Assembly (NCBI RefSeq): GCF_008831285.2
Contig: NC_045139.1
Span: 2,364,704-2,428,703, forward strand
Direction: 5' to 3'
Source: Nymphaea colorata
Lineage: Eukaryota > Streptophyta > Magnoliopsida > Nymphaeales > Nymphaeaceae
DNA: 64,000 nucleotides
The translations under genes were made by a program, and so were the position numbers. How positions within the stretch are numbered: position 1 is the stretch's first letter; each line of letters begins with the position of its first letter. Below, piece by piece: positions 24,290-40,200 of this stretch. The notes beneath the pieces are model-generated. The model ran no database searches, was not told the origin of the DNA, and saw nothing but the letters and a program-made list of their open reading frames with translations.

Positions 24290-26193
24290 TGTGAGGAGCG
24301 GTTCTTCTCTCATTGTGATATACATGTTATCAAAGAGGAAGAAAATTTGTTAAACTTGCGAGGTTTCATTTTCCATAGGATGTATGGCTCCTGAGTGCAA
24401 AGAAAGTTGATGTTTACGGCTTTGTAGTTATTGTGATAGAAAATTATTAGTGGTACAGGAAGCAATAGCTTGCACAGGCTAGATATAGTACTTTACTTTC
24501 ACGGGTGCTTTCGTTACTACGAATGTGCCTGTAATCATGTTTCCTTCACATAAATTTTACTTAAGATCTTTTTAATTATCAGCGAACCTTCTTTAGATGA
24601 TAATACTTTACTTTGACAGGTGCTTTCATTACTAGGAATGTGCCTATTGTCATGTTTGCTTCACATAAATTTTGGTTAAGATTTTTTTAATTATCAGCGA
24701 ACCTTCTTTACCCTCATGAATTACCACGTCTAATGCTGAAGCTAAAGAATATGTTGAACAAAATCTGAGGGTCAAAGTGAAACAAAGACATTAATCCACA
24801 AAAGAAAACAACTAACATGCAGCCACCTTAAACAAAAATTTCAAAGAAAAAGCTCATATCCCCCTTAATATGCGGCCAGATTTCTCAAGCTCTTGCTTTG
24901 CCTTCTACCAAGAGTTGGTCACCTGTGCATCCCCTAATTCTCGCGCCCATCCAATTGAGCCGACTGCACGCAGATTACATTTCATGGCCAATTTAAGAGT
25001 GAGCCTGCCCAGATTCTAATTAATTTTTAATATTTCTTGAAATTTTTATTAACCACATATTTTCACTTATTTTCAACAAATATTTGAAAACCAAACTCCT
25101 ATTCGATCCAAGCGAACCAGCAATTCGGAGATTGCTGCAAGCAGAGGAGTTGAACAACAACATGACGATGGCGAGGTGAGCAACCAGCAAACTGAGCAAG
25201 GAGAAATGCCAGAAAACAAGCAACAAAGCAGGTGAATCATGGATTTTTTGATGAAACTGGAAAAATTTGGGAAGCAATGACAGAGTTGAGGAACCTTTTT
25301 TCTTCTTCACCTCTTCTGTCAGCGACAATCAGTCGATTGTGATGGATGCTTGACATCAGTGCATGCTGCAATCGCGAGGGCCATAGGGACGAGCGGAAGG
25401 TGGATTTTCACCAGAAAGGGGGCGAGGGATTGGCTTTATTGTCACAAGTAACACGTGTTTTTTACGTTTGAGATTTAGGAAAGGATCTACAAACCGATCC
25501 TAATGGCTCGATCCTAATTCCAGTTTCCAACATTTGTTGTAGTGAGTACTCACCGGTGGAAACCATGATGGATCGGGAGGGAAGAAAGAGAGAGATAATG
25601 TAGAGGCAGAGAGAGAGGCGATGCATTAGAGGCGATTTGGTCTAAGATCCTAAAAAGCAAGAAGGAAGTTGATATGGAAGAGCAATCAACACACACGAGG
25701 GTAGCACAAGAGAAATCCAACAGACATAATCTGCCCTTTTGTCCAAACAAGAATCTGAAGCCTCCAATTGATGTGATTATAGAAAACAGGAACTTTTCAA
25801 CTGCATATCCAACTAACCTTTCTGGAGTACTAGAAGGCGCTAGTAAAAAGAAAGACGCCGTAGCGGGACGAAGAGGAGCAAAACGCGATCATTCCGACCT
25901 CTCTGTTTTGTCATGCATTCAATTTTTTGTTGTTTAAAAGAATTACCACGTCTAAGATTTTTTTAATTATCAGCGAACCTTCTTTACCCTTAGGCCATGT
26001 TCAAGCCTGTCAATTGAAATGCTAAGACATAGAGCTTCCATCTCGCAACACCTCCAATACCTCCATTTGTGTATGGCTCCAACTTAGGAGACGTGTGTGA
26101 AAAGTCGGATGCGCCACTGAGTCCAAATATTTGTTCTTCTCTTGACTAGATGATTGTGATGGGACCTATCCTAGCTTCTTTTTGTTTCTCTCC

Positions 26194-26226
<33 letters not shown>

Positions 26227-26460
26227 CATGTTGAGGTTTGTAAGGGCAGTGTCTGTTGTGCCTTTTGCATGCATCTCCAAATACGTGTGTGTACACACAC
26301 ATACTCTATCGAACTACACTGATACTTCACTGAACGGCCATGGTGTTCTATGCACCAAAATCCACTTGCTCAGCCAAAGATAAATTTATGAAATGCTGCA
26401 TGCTGAAGATGCCAACTGATTGAAAGTTGAAACTCAGTAGGTTGCCCAGTCCAGGTGAAG
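24290..26460 (+). pseudogene. Decayed plus-strand CRK gene (unit 3 partner)
   Basis: Bases 24363-24500 match exon 6 of the intact 7705-11229 gene (ATGTATGGCTCCTGAGTGC, TTGATGTTTACGGCTTTG, AAATTATTAGTGGTACAGG) with frame-breaking changes. Bases 25990-26145 match exon 7 and its tail (AGGAGACGTGTGTGAAAAGT) with one copy of the tail repeat. Bases 26225-26450 match its 3' flank. Between them, 24489-24711 is a tandem duplication (~112 bp) of intron 6 sequence, and 24735-25940 is about 1.2 kb of unrelated sequence flanked by copies of ATTACCACGTCTAA. No exons 1-5 were found. Confidence 0.75.
26199..26236. repeat. (CT)n microsatellite
   Basis: A CT run in the 3' flank of the unit 3 CRK relic, at the place where the intact gene's 3' flank reads CTTCCTCTCTTTCACTCTC (about 11245); the expansion is local. 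Confidence 0.9.
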
Positions 26461-27437
26461 TTTATAGAAAATCAATGAGTTATGTGATTTGACAGGTTTT
26501 TCATTAAAAAAAAAAAGAAAATTGGCCCTCAAAAGGAAAAATGGGAGTTTAAATTCCTAAACGGAGTAGGACGAACCGGGCTGTTACACAGGGAATCATG
26601 CTTCATCTTCCTTGGGCATCATAGTACAAATCAAAGCTGTATGAAGTGTACCTCCTGAGGTTGGGAAGCACCTGCAGGGTCTTCATTGCTGTTCCCAGAG
26701 GCTTCAGGATAAGATTTTCTACTTCAACTAATTAAATTAAAAATCAGCAGAAAAATCCTGATTAGATTATTTTTCTGCCATGAACTTGTCACTGTTGACT
26801 GATCTCTATACTGTGTGCATCAACTGTTGAAGCAAAAGAGAGCATGGTTATTCAGGATAAAGCTTGAGGCAGCATAATTGCTGAAGCTGATGCTCGAATC
26901 AATTGAATTGCTGAAGCAAAAGCAAATGTGGATAATTCAGGATAGGTCTTCATGCAGCATAAGCATCACAAACTGACATTGAATCAACTGAATTGCTGGA
27001 AACTTCTAAAAGACAAACAGCTTAATATGCAGCATAAACTGATATGTATATCCAATATCTTTTACAAAGAATTAGTTACACTGAGCATGTAAGAGGCGTT
27101 AGATTTTGTCATACAATAATGCAAATAACATGACAAAAAAATTCTCGTGTGTGTGAACGAAATAACTTTTCACTTTGAGGTACAAGAAAAAATGCTTTTC
27201 TGATGATAGAGCCATCTTCTGGATTGCAGTTTCTCCTAATTGAGTTAACCTCACTTCGGAAAGAGTTCTCAAGGGTAGCTCAAGGTCTGCAAGCAGTCGA
27301 ACTCAGATTTGCTTCACTAGTTCAAGATGCTTGAATCATATGTCTTTGTGGGGCATGATTGAGCAGTAACCTTTTGTGCTCCAAAGCAACATGTCTTACC
27401 CTCTCTCCAAACACAGATAATTGTTTGCCAAGCTACT

Positions 27438-31031
<3,594 letters not shown>

Positions 31032-34000
31032 GACAGAGAGAGAGAGAGAGAGTTGCAGAGGAAATGGAAATGGAGAGGTGGGAGATGGGGAGGTGAATAA
31101 CGGAGGTAGCAAATATAGTAGTGCTGTAGGAGTTGACCGTTGCGTGCCGCCGAAATTTTTTTCAAGTATTCAAAGAATCGAAGGTCAAAGGCTTAAGCAA
31201 TATGAACTACTGTGGCCGTTTTTCTGAAAAACTCAAAATGCAAAATTAAGGATATCTCTAACTTTTAAGCATAGTTAAAAACTTGAACAATAAAAGATAT
31301 TTGATTTATTTTATTTTAATATAAATTTTCGTTTCTCCTTTTTATTCCTTCATAAAATTTATGTTAGCATTTTCAGAATGGAGTCACTGTCCTTCATAAA
31401 ATTTATGTAAAATGAAAATAATTTATACCGGTGCATGTCCATATTATTGCGTCAATGAAGTTCTGTTCACTTTTTCTGCAAGGTTGGACTTAAAAGACAT
31501 TAAATAAATTTAAGAGTTCATTTGAAACTCCTGCAAAGTCAGCTTCTCTGAAGTAACGAACAAGAAAAATTTCGTTAACATACTTGTACTTTGCTATAAT
31601 CCAAATACAGACCTCGCAGTTCTAGTTATCTTCAATCCGGCCTTGCTTTAGCTAACAACTGCTAAAAATGAACCCACAAGCTAAATGATAACAGATACAA
31701 ATTACAATCACATACAATTTATACTTTAAGCTAAAAATTTTTCTCTTCCACTTCCGTACAATAATAATAGTTATAATCGTCATTTATTTTGTTATTGCTC
31801 ATATTCTAGGTAGAACTAAGCAGCAATGGTAGTCGTGGAACTTCATTTGGTAGTTATCAGTATCATTGAGTCCTATAATAAGAAAATCAGAAACATAATG
31901 GCCCGTGTCTAATATTATAGACAAAATGCAGTCTCTTACATGAAATTTTTCTTCATTGAATGTAATAAAATATAAATGTCAAAATACAAGTCCGTGTGTT
32001 AAGGAAAGAATGATATTTTTCGTCAGTACGCGCTCTTCAAACCTTATTTCTGCATTTCAAAGGAAATAAACGTTTTAGAGGTATAAACTAGGTTGCAAAC
32101 TCGCATACGAGTCCGCTCATATCTCTTAACTATTTTATTAAAAAAAGAAAAGTACGGTTTGTCTTATAAAATATAAAAGTTCCACTCGAGATCATTTTTT
32201 CTATTTGATGGGGAGCTATCAATGGTAGAAACGCCTCATATATTTTGACTAGGGCTGTACAATAGGGGCGAGCTCGAGCTTGAACTCTACTAGTTATAAG
32301 GTGAACTCAAGCTCAACTTACATAACCAAGTCTGAACTCGAGCTCGATTCGTGTTCCTTAATATATATTTTATACTTAAAAATTTTTATATTTTTATTTA
32401 GGCCATTTTAAGTTTTTGAAATTATAAAAATCAGTATTCGTGTTAAAAGAGCTTAATCGAGATTAATTGAGTCGAGTTCATCCAACTTGAACTCGCTTCA
32501 TTCACAAACTCAAGTTATCAGTTAAACTCGAACTTGAATCGTTTAACTTACAAGTCAAGCTCGAGTTGGTTTGACTCTCTCAACATTCTTAACTTTGACA
32601 TCTTTAATTTTACATGCATAAATTATCAAAAATGTTCTTTCGCCACTTGTAGAATTTTCAAAAAAATATTTTGGCCCTTTTGATAGTGCAATTCTTGACT
32701 GTTCAGCCTCTGCAAGTTAAAAATTCTTGCCCTGCCACCGTCTTGAGGTGAGAGGAAGAAAGGAGAGCTTTGGTTCTTTGTCCCTAGTAAACATATATTA
32801 AGTGAAAATTTGCTCCAAAAGAAATTCACCAAGCCGTAAAACACACCAAAACCCATTGTTGCTTTCTTCAATTTGAAGGTTTTAAGTTGTCTCATCTGAA
32901 GAACTGTGTGGAGACAGTCCACCACCACATGCCGCTGCATTCATGGAGTCCAGGGTGCCGTGCATCTTCTAGTATAGCCTCAGGGGCGCAGCTACATATA
33001 AGCATGTGTGGGCAGTTGCCTACACAGTCCCACACCCTTTTTCATTTATTTTTCAAATTTGTGGTCTCCAACAATTGGTTTATCTATATATTATGTCTCA
33101 CTTAATCATTTGAGCGGTGCCCCTTAATCATTTTCTTGTATCTAATTTTTTTTTTTAAGTGAATGCCCCTTCGCCAAAAATTTCTGTCTTCATTCCTAAT
33201 TATAATGGCTTTGGTTTTGTTCTTTTGCATCTTAATATTGTGATTTTGGCACTAATTGCACTCTTTGCTACGGAATGACATATAAACAGCAATGGCAAAT
33301 GCTCGTCTAAAAAAAGAGGCAACAATGGTTTGACATCAGCTAACAATTCTAAAGTATGCAATTACTCCAAACAGCCCAAGTTGCCCTAAATGCAAGATGC
33401 ATGACATGAAATTTGACGATGTATCTTGTGCACCCTAGTTTCACCGCGAGCTACATCCGGTAGCTTTTAATTGGCAAATTTCGGCTATCTTTCGTTTCTG
33501 GTTTCAGCAGAGATTACGATTTCCAATCATGACGCTACCGATCTTTCCCACCTCAACAACTCTGTAAAAGATTTGATATGAGTAGAAAAAGATTGTCCTT
33601 TACTGTTAATATGACTTTTTGTGTATTCAATTTGATCAATGAACAAAGTCTGACCCCTTTATACTTTCTACGCAGTGGGGCCAAAAGATAGACAGAATGC
33701 CAATATGAGCATTTTCCACTCGAACCAGAAAAGCGGCTTCGCCAGCAGAGAGATCTGTAAAGTAAGCAAATCCATTGTGGCCCAGCCACTTATGAATTGC
33801 TCATGCATACCAACCGCATCGGTAAAGCGGAGTTCCGTGAATGGTAGAAGAGTCCACCGTACTGTTCCAACCGCATGGTGGGAACAGAAATAAACCAGCT
33901 TGAAAATTTTTCCGATGCAATCATCTTGGAAATTTTTCAAACACAAAGTCACAAACGACTCATATACGGTTGCTTGTGTCCCTCTTGTTTAGCATTGTTG

Positions 34001-34200
34001 GACAAAGTCAAGCACTACTTCATTCCCACGTTCACCGACCGTTGACATCTTTTCTCTCTCAAAAGAGTCGGAAACGGTTCAACTTCAACCACATCTTTTA
34101 CCACAAGTGTACTTAACGTTGTTAAGAAAGAAGAAAGAGACTTACCATCGGAAAGAGGTCCTACTCGGCTGGACGGTGCGGCGCCCCAAGAAGCTGACTC
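31032..34200. other. Intergenic region between CRK unit 3 and HFM1
   Basis: Starts with a GA-rich leader of the CRK gene (GA run about 31033-31052). The rest is AT-rich, with a MITE-like element at 32247-32600 and a possible transposon end at about 32981 (CAGGGGCGCAGCTAC, then TGTGGGCAGTTGCC). Short frames at 33553-33952 are not recognisable. Confidence 0.55.
32247..32600. mobile_element. MITE-like element, GAGCTCGAGCT family
   Basis: Begins near AGGGCTGTACAATAGGGGCGAGCTCGAGC and ends near CTCTCAACATTCTTAAC. It carries CTCGAGCTCG-type words in both arms and an AT core containing ATATATTTTATACTTAAAAAT, as in the 13083-13532 copy in inverse orientation. Confidence 0.5.
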
Positions 34201-37200
34201 TCAAAGAAATGAGAAGATGCTCCGACAACCAAGGAAACTCACATCAAAAGCCGAGCCAGCAGAGCCGGAGCACGGCTGCTCGACTCGCGCCTCGGTAACA
34301 TCCTTCACTTCCAGAATCTCGACATCTCTGGTTGAACCTTCAAGCTTCTCCTGCTCCACGCAATTCTCTGAGTTTTCCTCCGCCGGAAATGCTCTCTCCG
34401 GCACTTGACGGCTGCTCTTGCTGGAGAACTCGATCAACTCTTTGTTCTCCTTGACCGGCTGACCAAGACAACCATGAGCCCTTTGAGGACTTATGGCTCG
34501 TCCTCTACCCGCATCGTCAGAGTTGCTTTGCTGATTGAATGAGGAAACGTCTCTCCAATTGTAAATGCTTTCAACCGTGTTATTAATGTCGTCAGAAAGA
34601 ACACAACTCAAATCTTCAGCCGAGCTGGAGTCGGAATCCAATAGAATGATGGTTTCTCTATCGTTTTCGCCTGCATTTGGTATCCCAATGATCTGATTCA
34701 TGTAGCAAGCTCCAAATTGCTGCTCTGGATGTCGTTCTCTGTTCATGGTCATGAATGTTTCAAAGGGCAGGAAAGTTTTGGCCTTTTTACGGATATGTTC
34801 GAAAATTCTGTCATTGTTAAGGCTTTCACCTACAGGCTTGTTGATTTCGACAACGGCAGCATCTTTAAAGTGTGAACGAAAATTTCAGTGACCATCATGA
34901 TACTCATCCGTGGAGTACATTGAACGGAAAAGAGGCCTGTGATTATTACCTTCGTTTGTGTCAGTCAGGACACTTTCGACTTCTTCATCAGCCTGTAAGA
35001 GCTCGAAGCTTGGTCTATAGCAAGAAGTTTGTAAGATCATTACTATATTCGACATGCAAACTCATCAAATGTCAAATGGAACTCTAAGTTAATCTTTAGT
35101 AAAGAAAGCAAGGCGAAGTAGTTGTGAAGAAAGGCAAGGGATTGGTACAATTGGTGGGGAACCATGGTTATTAGGCAGAAATCATGGATTAAAACTTCAT
35201 TTTTTGCTTCTTATCAGTGTTACAGCACTTGCCTGGGTAAAGGTTCAAACGATCAAGGAGGCCACAGGTAGAGCAGATGAAACCAGTGATCTTTCAACGT
35301 GCCACAGGAGAGAAAATGGACAACTATATAATGGGCACGTTCCTTTCATGAATGTAATTAGAGATAAACTTGCAGAGATCAAATGTGTGACTTTCTGTGA
35401 CTGCAAATATGAGCAGAAAAAGTTGAAAGAAATGATCACCAGAGTAATTGAGATGCAATGCTATAGTCCACAGAACCATCAAGTTCATGTGAAATTGTAG
35501 CGCACGACATCACAAAAATGCTACTCAGAAAGCTGAATCAACTCTGCCAAAATTTGAACGGGTGTTCTTCTAACTGGAGACTTGGTTCCAGAATAGTCTA
35601 AGTGAAATGTTCGGAATAGTAAAGTTCTGTAGTAAAATCACAATTTCTAAGTACGTCTTTGTTGATTTCTTGGAATTACAAATATCAGATTTTGTTTGAC
35701 ATAGTTTTCAGAGGCAAAAGAACTACTTTCAGAGATTAGGTTGGATCCACATTTTCTTGATAATCTCTCATTCTTTTGATTGTCTTTCTTGGATCTTGGG
35801 TTTACTTTCTGTTATAGGCCATATGACTAAAAAAACATTGTGAAACCTAGAAGCTAGCTTATGGTTACCTGAAAGAATGGTCACAGAAAAAGCTTACATG
35901 GAAGAGAAGGCATTATTTAGTTGATCCGTCACATCTGTTCCTTCTGCTGGGGGCTGACAATTCCTTTCGGCGTCATCTTCCACCACATAAATCTCTTCAG
36001 GTAATGAATAAGCCGAAGGTAGATCCCTCTTGGCTTTCTCCTGGTTCAAACTTGATCCTTTGCTTCTTGCTAGCACAAGTTTCTCATGGATATCACGACC
36101 AACTATTAAAGTTGCAGAGTTCATCAGAGGGTTGCAAGGCAGATGCAAAAGGAACATTCATCTGAGGCAAATTAATGGGGTAAGATGGCTACCGTATTCT
36201 TCGGAGATAAGATGAGCACTCACAGTCAGTTTATTATTCTGGGGTGAAGTGATGAAGATGGTTACTGTATATGGACTGCAAATGCAGCAAAGCTACAAGA
36301 GTTAGTAGAAAAGAGAACAGAGAAATGACAACCAATTCTTCCAAGCGAAATACAAGCTGTGGAGGAAGTCTTGGAATGAGCAATAATGATTCGGAAGCCA
36401 GACAACATAAGAATGCATGAACTGTTAGCTGGAAGATGAGGTTTCATAATATAAAATTTTCACTCTCAATAGCATCTCTGATGCCTAACAACAATAAATA
36501 GGTAAAGCAGGATAACAATTATAAAGCAAATTCAAAGTGGAAACGTTAACTTCAATATAACGAGTTAAGGGAAGTATAAGCCAGCAAAAGAAGATATATC
36601 AAGAAGATTAGATCTCCGTCTCCTGAAGAGTGTGTGTGACAATTAACACACACAGTAGAGGGTTTAGCTCTCTTCTTTAATTAGTTTCCGTGCAAGGACG
36701 GATTAACTACTTGGTTACTTTTATATTGAGTTCTACGTCCGTCATTTACGGAGGAATTCAATTATGAATTACCCCTAAATGAACTTTCCTTTCTTTGAAG
36801 AATCCTTTGGATAGATACACACCTTTACTCCGTTTACACCAGTTGTTATGTCTAGGATAATTATAAGGATATCAATGACAGTGGGATACCCAAACTTTCA
36901 TGCATTAATAGGAAGAGTTTGACCTGTCAATAGTTACCTCGAATATTCATTTAATCTGTCAAAAAATAACAGATAGTAAGTTAAGTGAATTAGGTAAAAG
37001 CTCATTAATATATTTACCATGACAAATATATTAACAAGGAATAACCTTATTTTTTCATGGTAAACGATCTGATTATCTTCTTCTGAACCTACAACCTGCA
37101 GAACCATTCAAATGTGTGATGTCAGAGGCTTAGTCAATGTGCCTTTTGTTTTTCATATTTATGAAAGTGGATAGTATCAGGTTATATGTTTAGAGACCTA

Positions 37201-40200
37201 AAATAGGCAGTATCTACAAAAGAGAGAAGACGGAGAAGACAAGGCATGTTCCTTAGTTGAACCGATCACTTCCCAACCTACACGGCGTGCAAGTATTTCA
37301 GATAGAAATACCTTGCAGAGGTTTCCACACAATGTACCGTACAAATGCTCCCACATGTAGTATAACTAAAATTATAAATTGGAACCCATATTTTTTAATA
37401 TAATATGATGCGAAATAGATTTCATTTTCCTCCCTCATCAATCTATGCGTAGCCTTATTTCATGTCCCCTGTGTCTTACGCTCTTACTTGACCAGTTATA
37501 TGGCAAAAGTATGAGCACAGACAATTATCAAGCTTGAAGCTTCACATTCAGTAGAAGGTTTCTGACTATGAAGATCTATCCCCTGAATAAAATAACATAT
37601 GACATCTTATGCCCTCATGTTTATCGTAAAATTTTGTGAAAGAACACGACTGCAAAAGTACCAGGTCTCCACAAGGCCTTGCTGGTGAGGGGCTGAATGA
37701 TGATATCCTTGTCAATGTGATGTGCAATTTGGCATCTCCTTGCCTTCTTGTTTCAACTTCCTCCATTTTCACATCAACCTTCGGGGGAATTGATAGCAGG
37801 GATTCCTTGATCTGGTTCCCGAAAGGGTACTTTCTGCCAGTAATTATTTCTATTCTCCTCGGGTCTGCACTTTCCAATGTGTCAAAAGAATGGACACCCA
37901 CTGAATGCAGTGCCTATGTCAAAATTCATTACTCAGTCAAAATCTACTTATTCATAAAAACATCTGTAAAAGAAAGAGGTCAATCACATGGAACAAGCAC
38001 TAGACCTTGGCAGTAACCAGGCCAATGCCAACCAGTTGTTTCAGCAAGTACTGACTGTCATCCCACAGTCTATGGTGTAGGCATTTTGCAAGAATACTGG
38101 CATGCAAAGCTCCTTTGTATTCTTTCCTGAAAATGAAGCACTCTTTCATGCACTTGGCCACTCTGGTTCCACTTGAGCAAATTGCATTGACATCCTGTAA
38201 AAGGAAGCAACTTTAAAAGTCAAACAATATCGAGATTCAGCAGTAATAACTGATTGCCATAGCTTACCTGATTCAGGGACAAGTCATGAATCATTGGATC
38301 ACCAGTCAGGCAGTCATTTATCAAAACAAATATCTTCTCCTCCCTTGATTGAACGCGTTTCTTCCTTTTTGCGTTTGCACTAAGGATATGATATCTGAGG
38401 CGACCATCTTTATCGGAGTTTATATCATTTAACAGTTTCTTCTCATTACGTCGCAGCTGTATCCCTTCATTACCATGATAGAAACTACAATATGAACCTG
38501 AAATGAAGAGTAGAGGTCAAAAGATGTATGTTAAAAATCCTTACAGCTAGTCTCTTCTGAACGGCAAATCACATGAAGTAATTCTTCCAAACTGCATTTT
38601 CCAGAAGTCAGCAGAACTTGTTTCATGGTACCAAACTTCAAATAATATTTTGCCATCAATTTTCCAGGCTCTGCAAAGGAAAACGAGAAAGCTTCATAAA
38701 TAAATGATGATTATATTCTGCATACAAAATTAATCATAAAAGACAACCATACTCGTAAAATTACATTAAAGACCATCAAAATCGTATCAAATTAAATCTA
38801 TGTTTAATAAGATGTTGTATTCGAGTAGCTATTATTTCATGGAACATCTAATTCACTTCCTCGAGAACATCTCTACTGAGGAAAAAGTTTCTTCTGAATC
38901 GACATAATAGGAACCCACTAATATTAAAGTCATTTCGGAGGGTTAGGAAAGAAACAATGACAATGACTAGATAGAGATGGATTGAATCACCCTGAATTTC
39001 CACACGTTCAGACATCTATTGGCCCATAAGAGCGTTACAAGCAAAAACTTACAGGTTTAGGAATGATGATGAAGCAATCCTTCGGTCTTAACTCCTTATA
39101 TTTCTTTATTCATGAACATTCTTACACTTGCAGAGCAAAATGCCTTTCGAGAATTTGTATCCAACGACCCCTTTTCTCCTTTTCCTCTTTTGTCTTAATA
39201 TTTCTATGAGCTCTCATGCTCGAGTTTTTTCCCACGTAGCAATCAACGCTTTGTTTTTGTTGTTTTCCTCTATTTCTGGCCTTTGAGGCTCCTCTCTTTA
39301 ATTCCATCGCAGATTTTTTTTTGTATAAATTGGAAATACCAAGAGGGTGTTTTTATGCCTTCTCAAAACTAGTTTTCAGCAATCATTCTGTTATGATAGG
39401 TTTGACCATTTGTAATTTTGTACATGCCATTATGCCATGCCAGTATAAGGTTAATATGATTCTAGAATCTAAATTGTTGTTCAATATCATCAACAGATAA
39501 GAAGATACCTAACGGTTTCAGAAGGAATCCATATTCATCCGTCCATACCAGACCATATTTTGATAACTCGTTGACCTGCTGTACACACAAATCTGATGTA
39601 GACTAGTTAGTAAACTTGATGATAATAAAAACACAATGGAGATATTATAAGCAAGCTATCAACAGGGTACCTTTCATATGCTTTTCTAATTGTTCAAAAT
39701 GAATCCCTTTTTTAACTCCATAATGGTCGGGGTTCTGCAGATCAAGATTATAAACGTTGTGACTACGATATGGAAAAGAAGAAAAGATGGACGCTAGCAA
39801 TATAACATGCCTTCTTTAACCGCACATATAAATATGAGCACTTCAGCCACTCTATTGCCAAGCTTATGTCAGACACGGTTAGCTGCACTATTTCTGCATT
39901 TAGATGCTCCGTCATGCAAGAAAGCAATCTATTATGACAATGACCCTGTGTCAGAACATCCGAAATTCACATCGAATATAAGGTAAGTATTCAAGTTCAT
40001 ACTGGGATTCCACCATCTCACAGCCATTTAAAAGATTTTCATATAAGTGCACCTGAAAGAAGATAACCAATCAATTTTCTGCTTGCTTTTTCCCTTGAAA
40101 AAGCAACTACACTTTTTTCAAGAGTCAAGATACAAATAAGCGTACACGATCCATATGGTAAAAAGTAATAGTTAATTGCCTAATTCTATTTCCTTATCTA

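Noticed and set aside
25020-25937. Short frames in the 1.2-kb insert of the unit 3 relic
   Set aside because: They are hydrophobic or lysine-rich chance frames without homology I can name.
34107-36215. Plus-strand frames over the HFM1 3' exons
   Set aside because: They are shadows of the minus-strand exons and introns, whose phases join perfectly.
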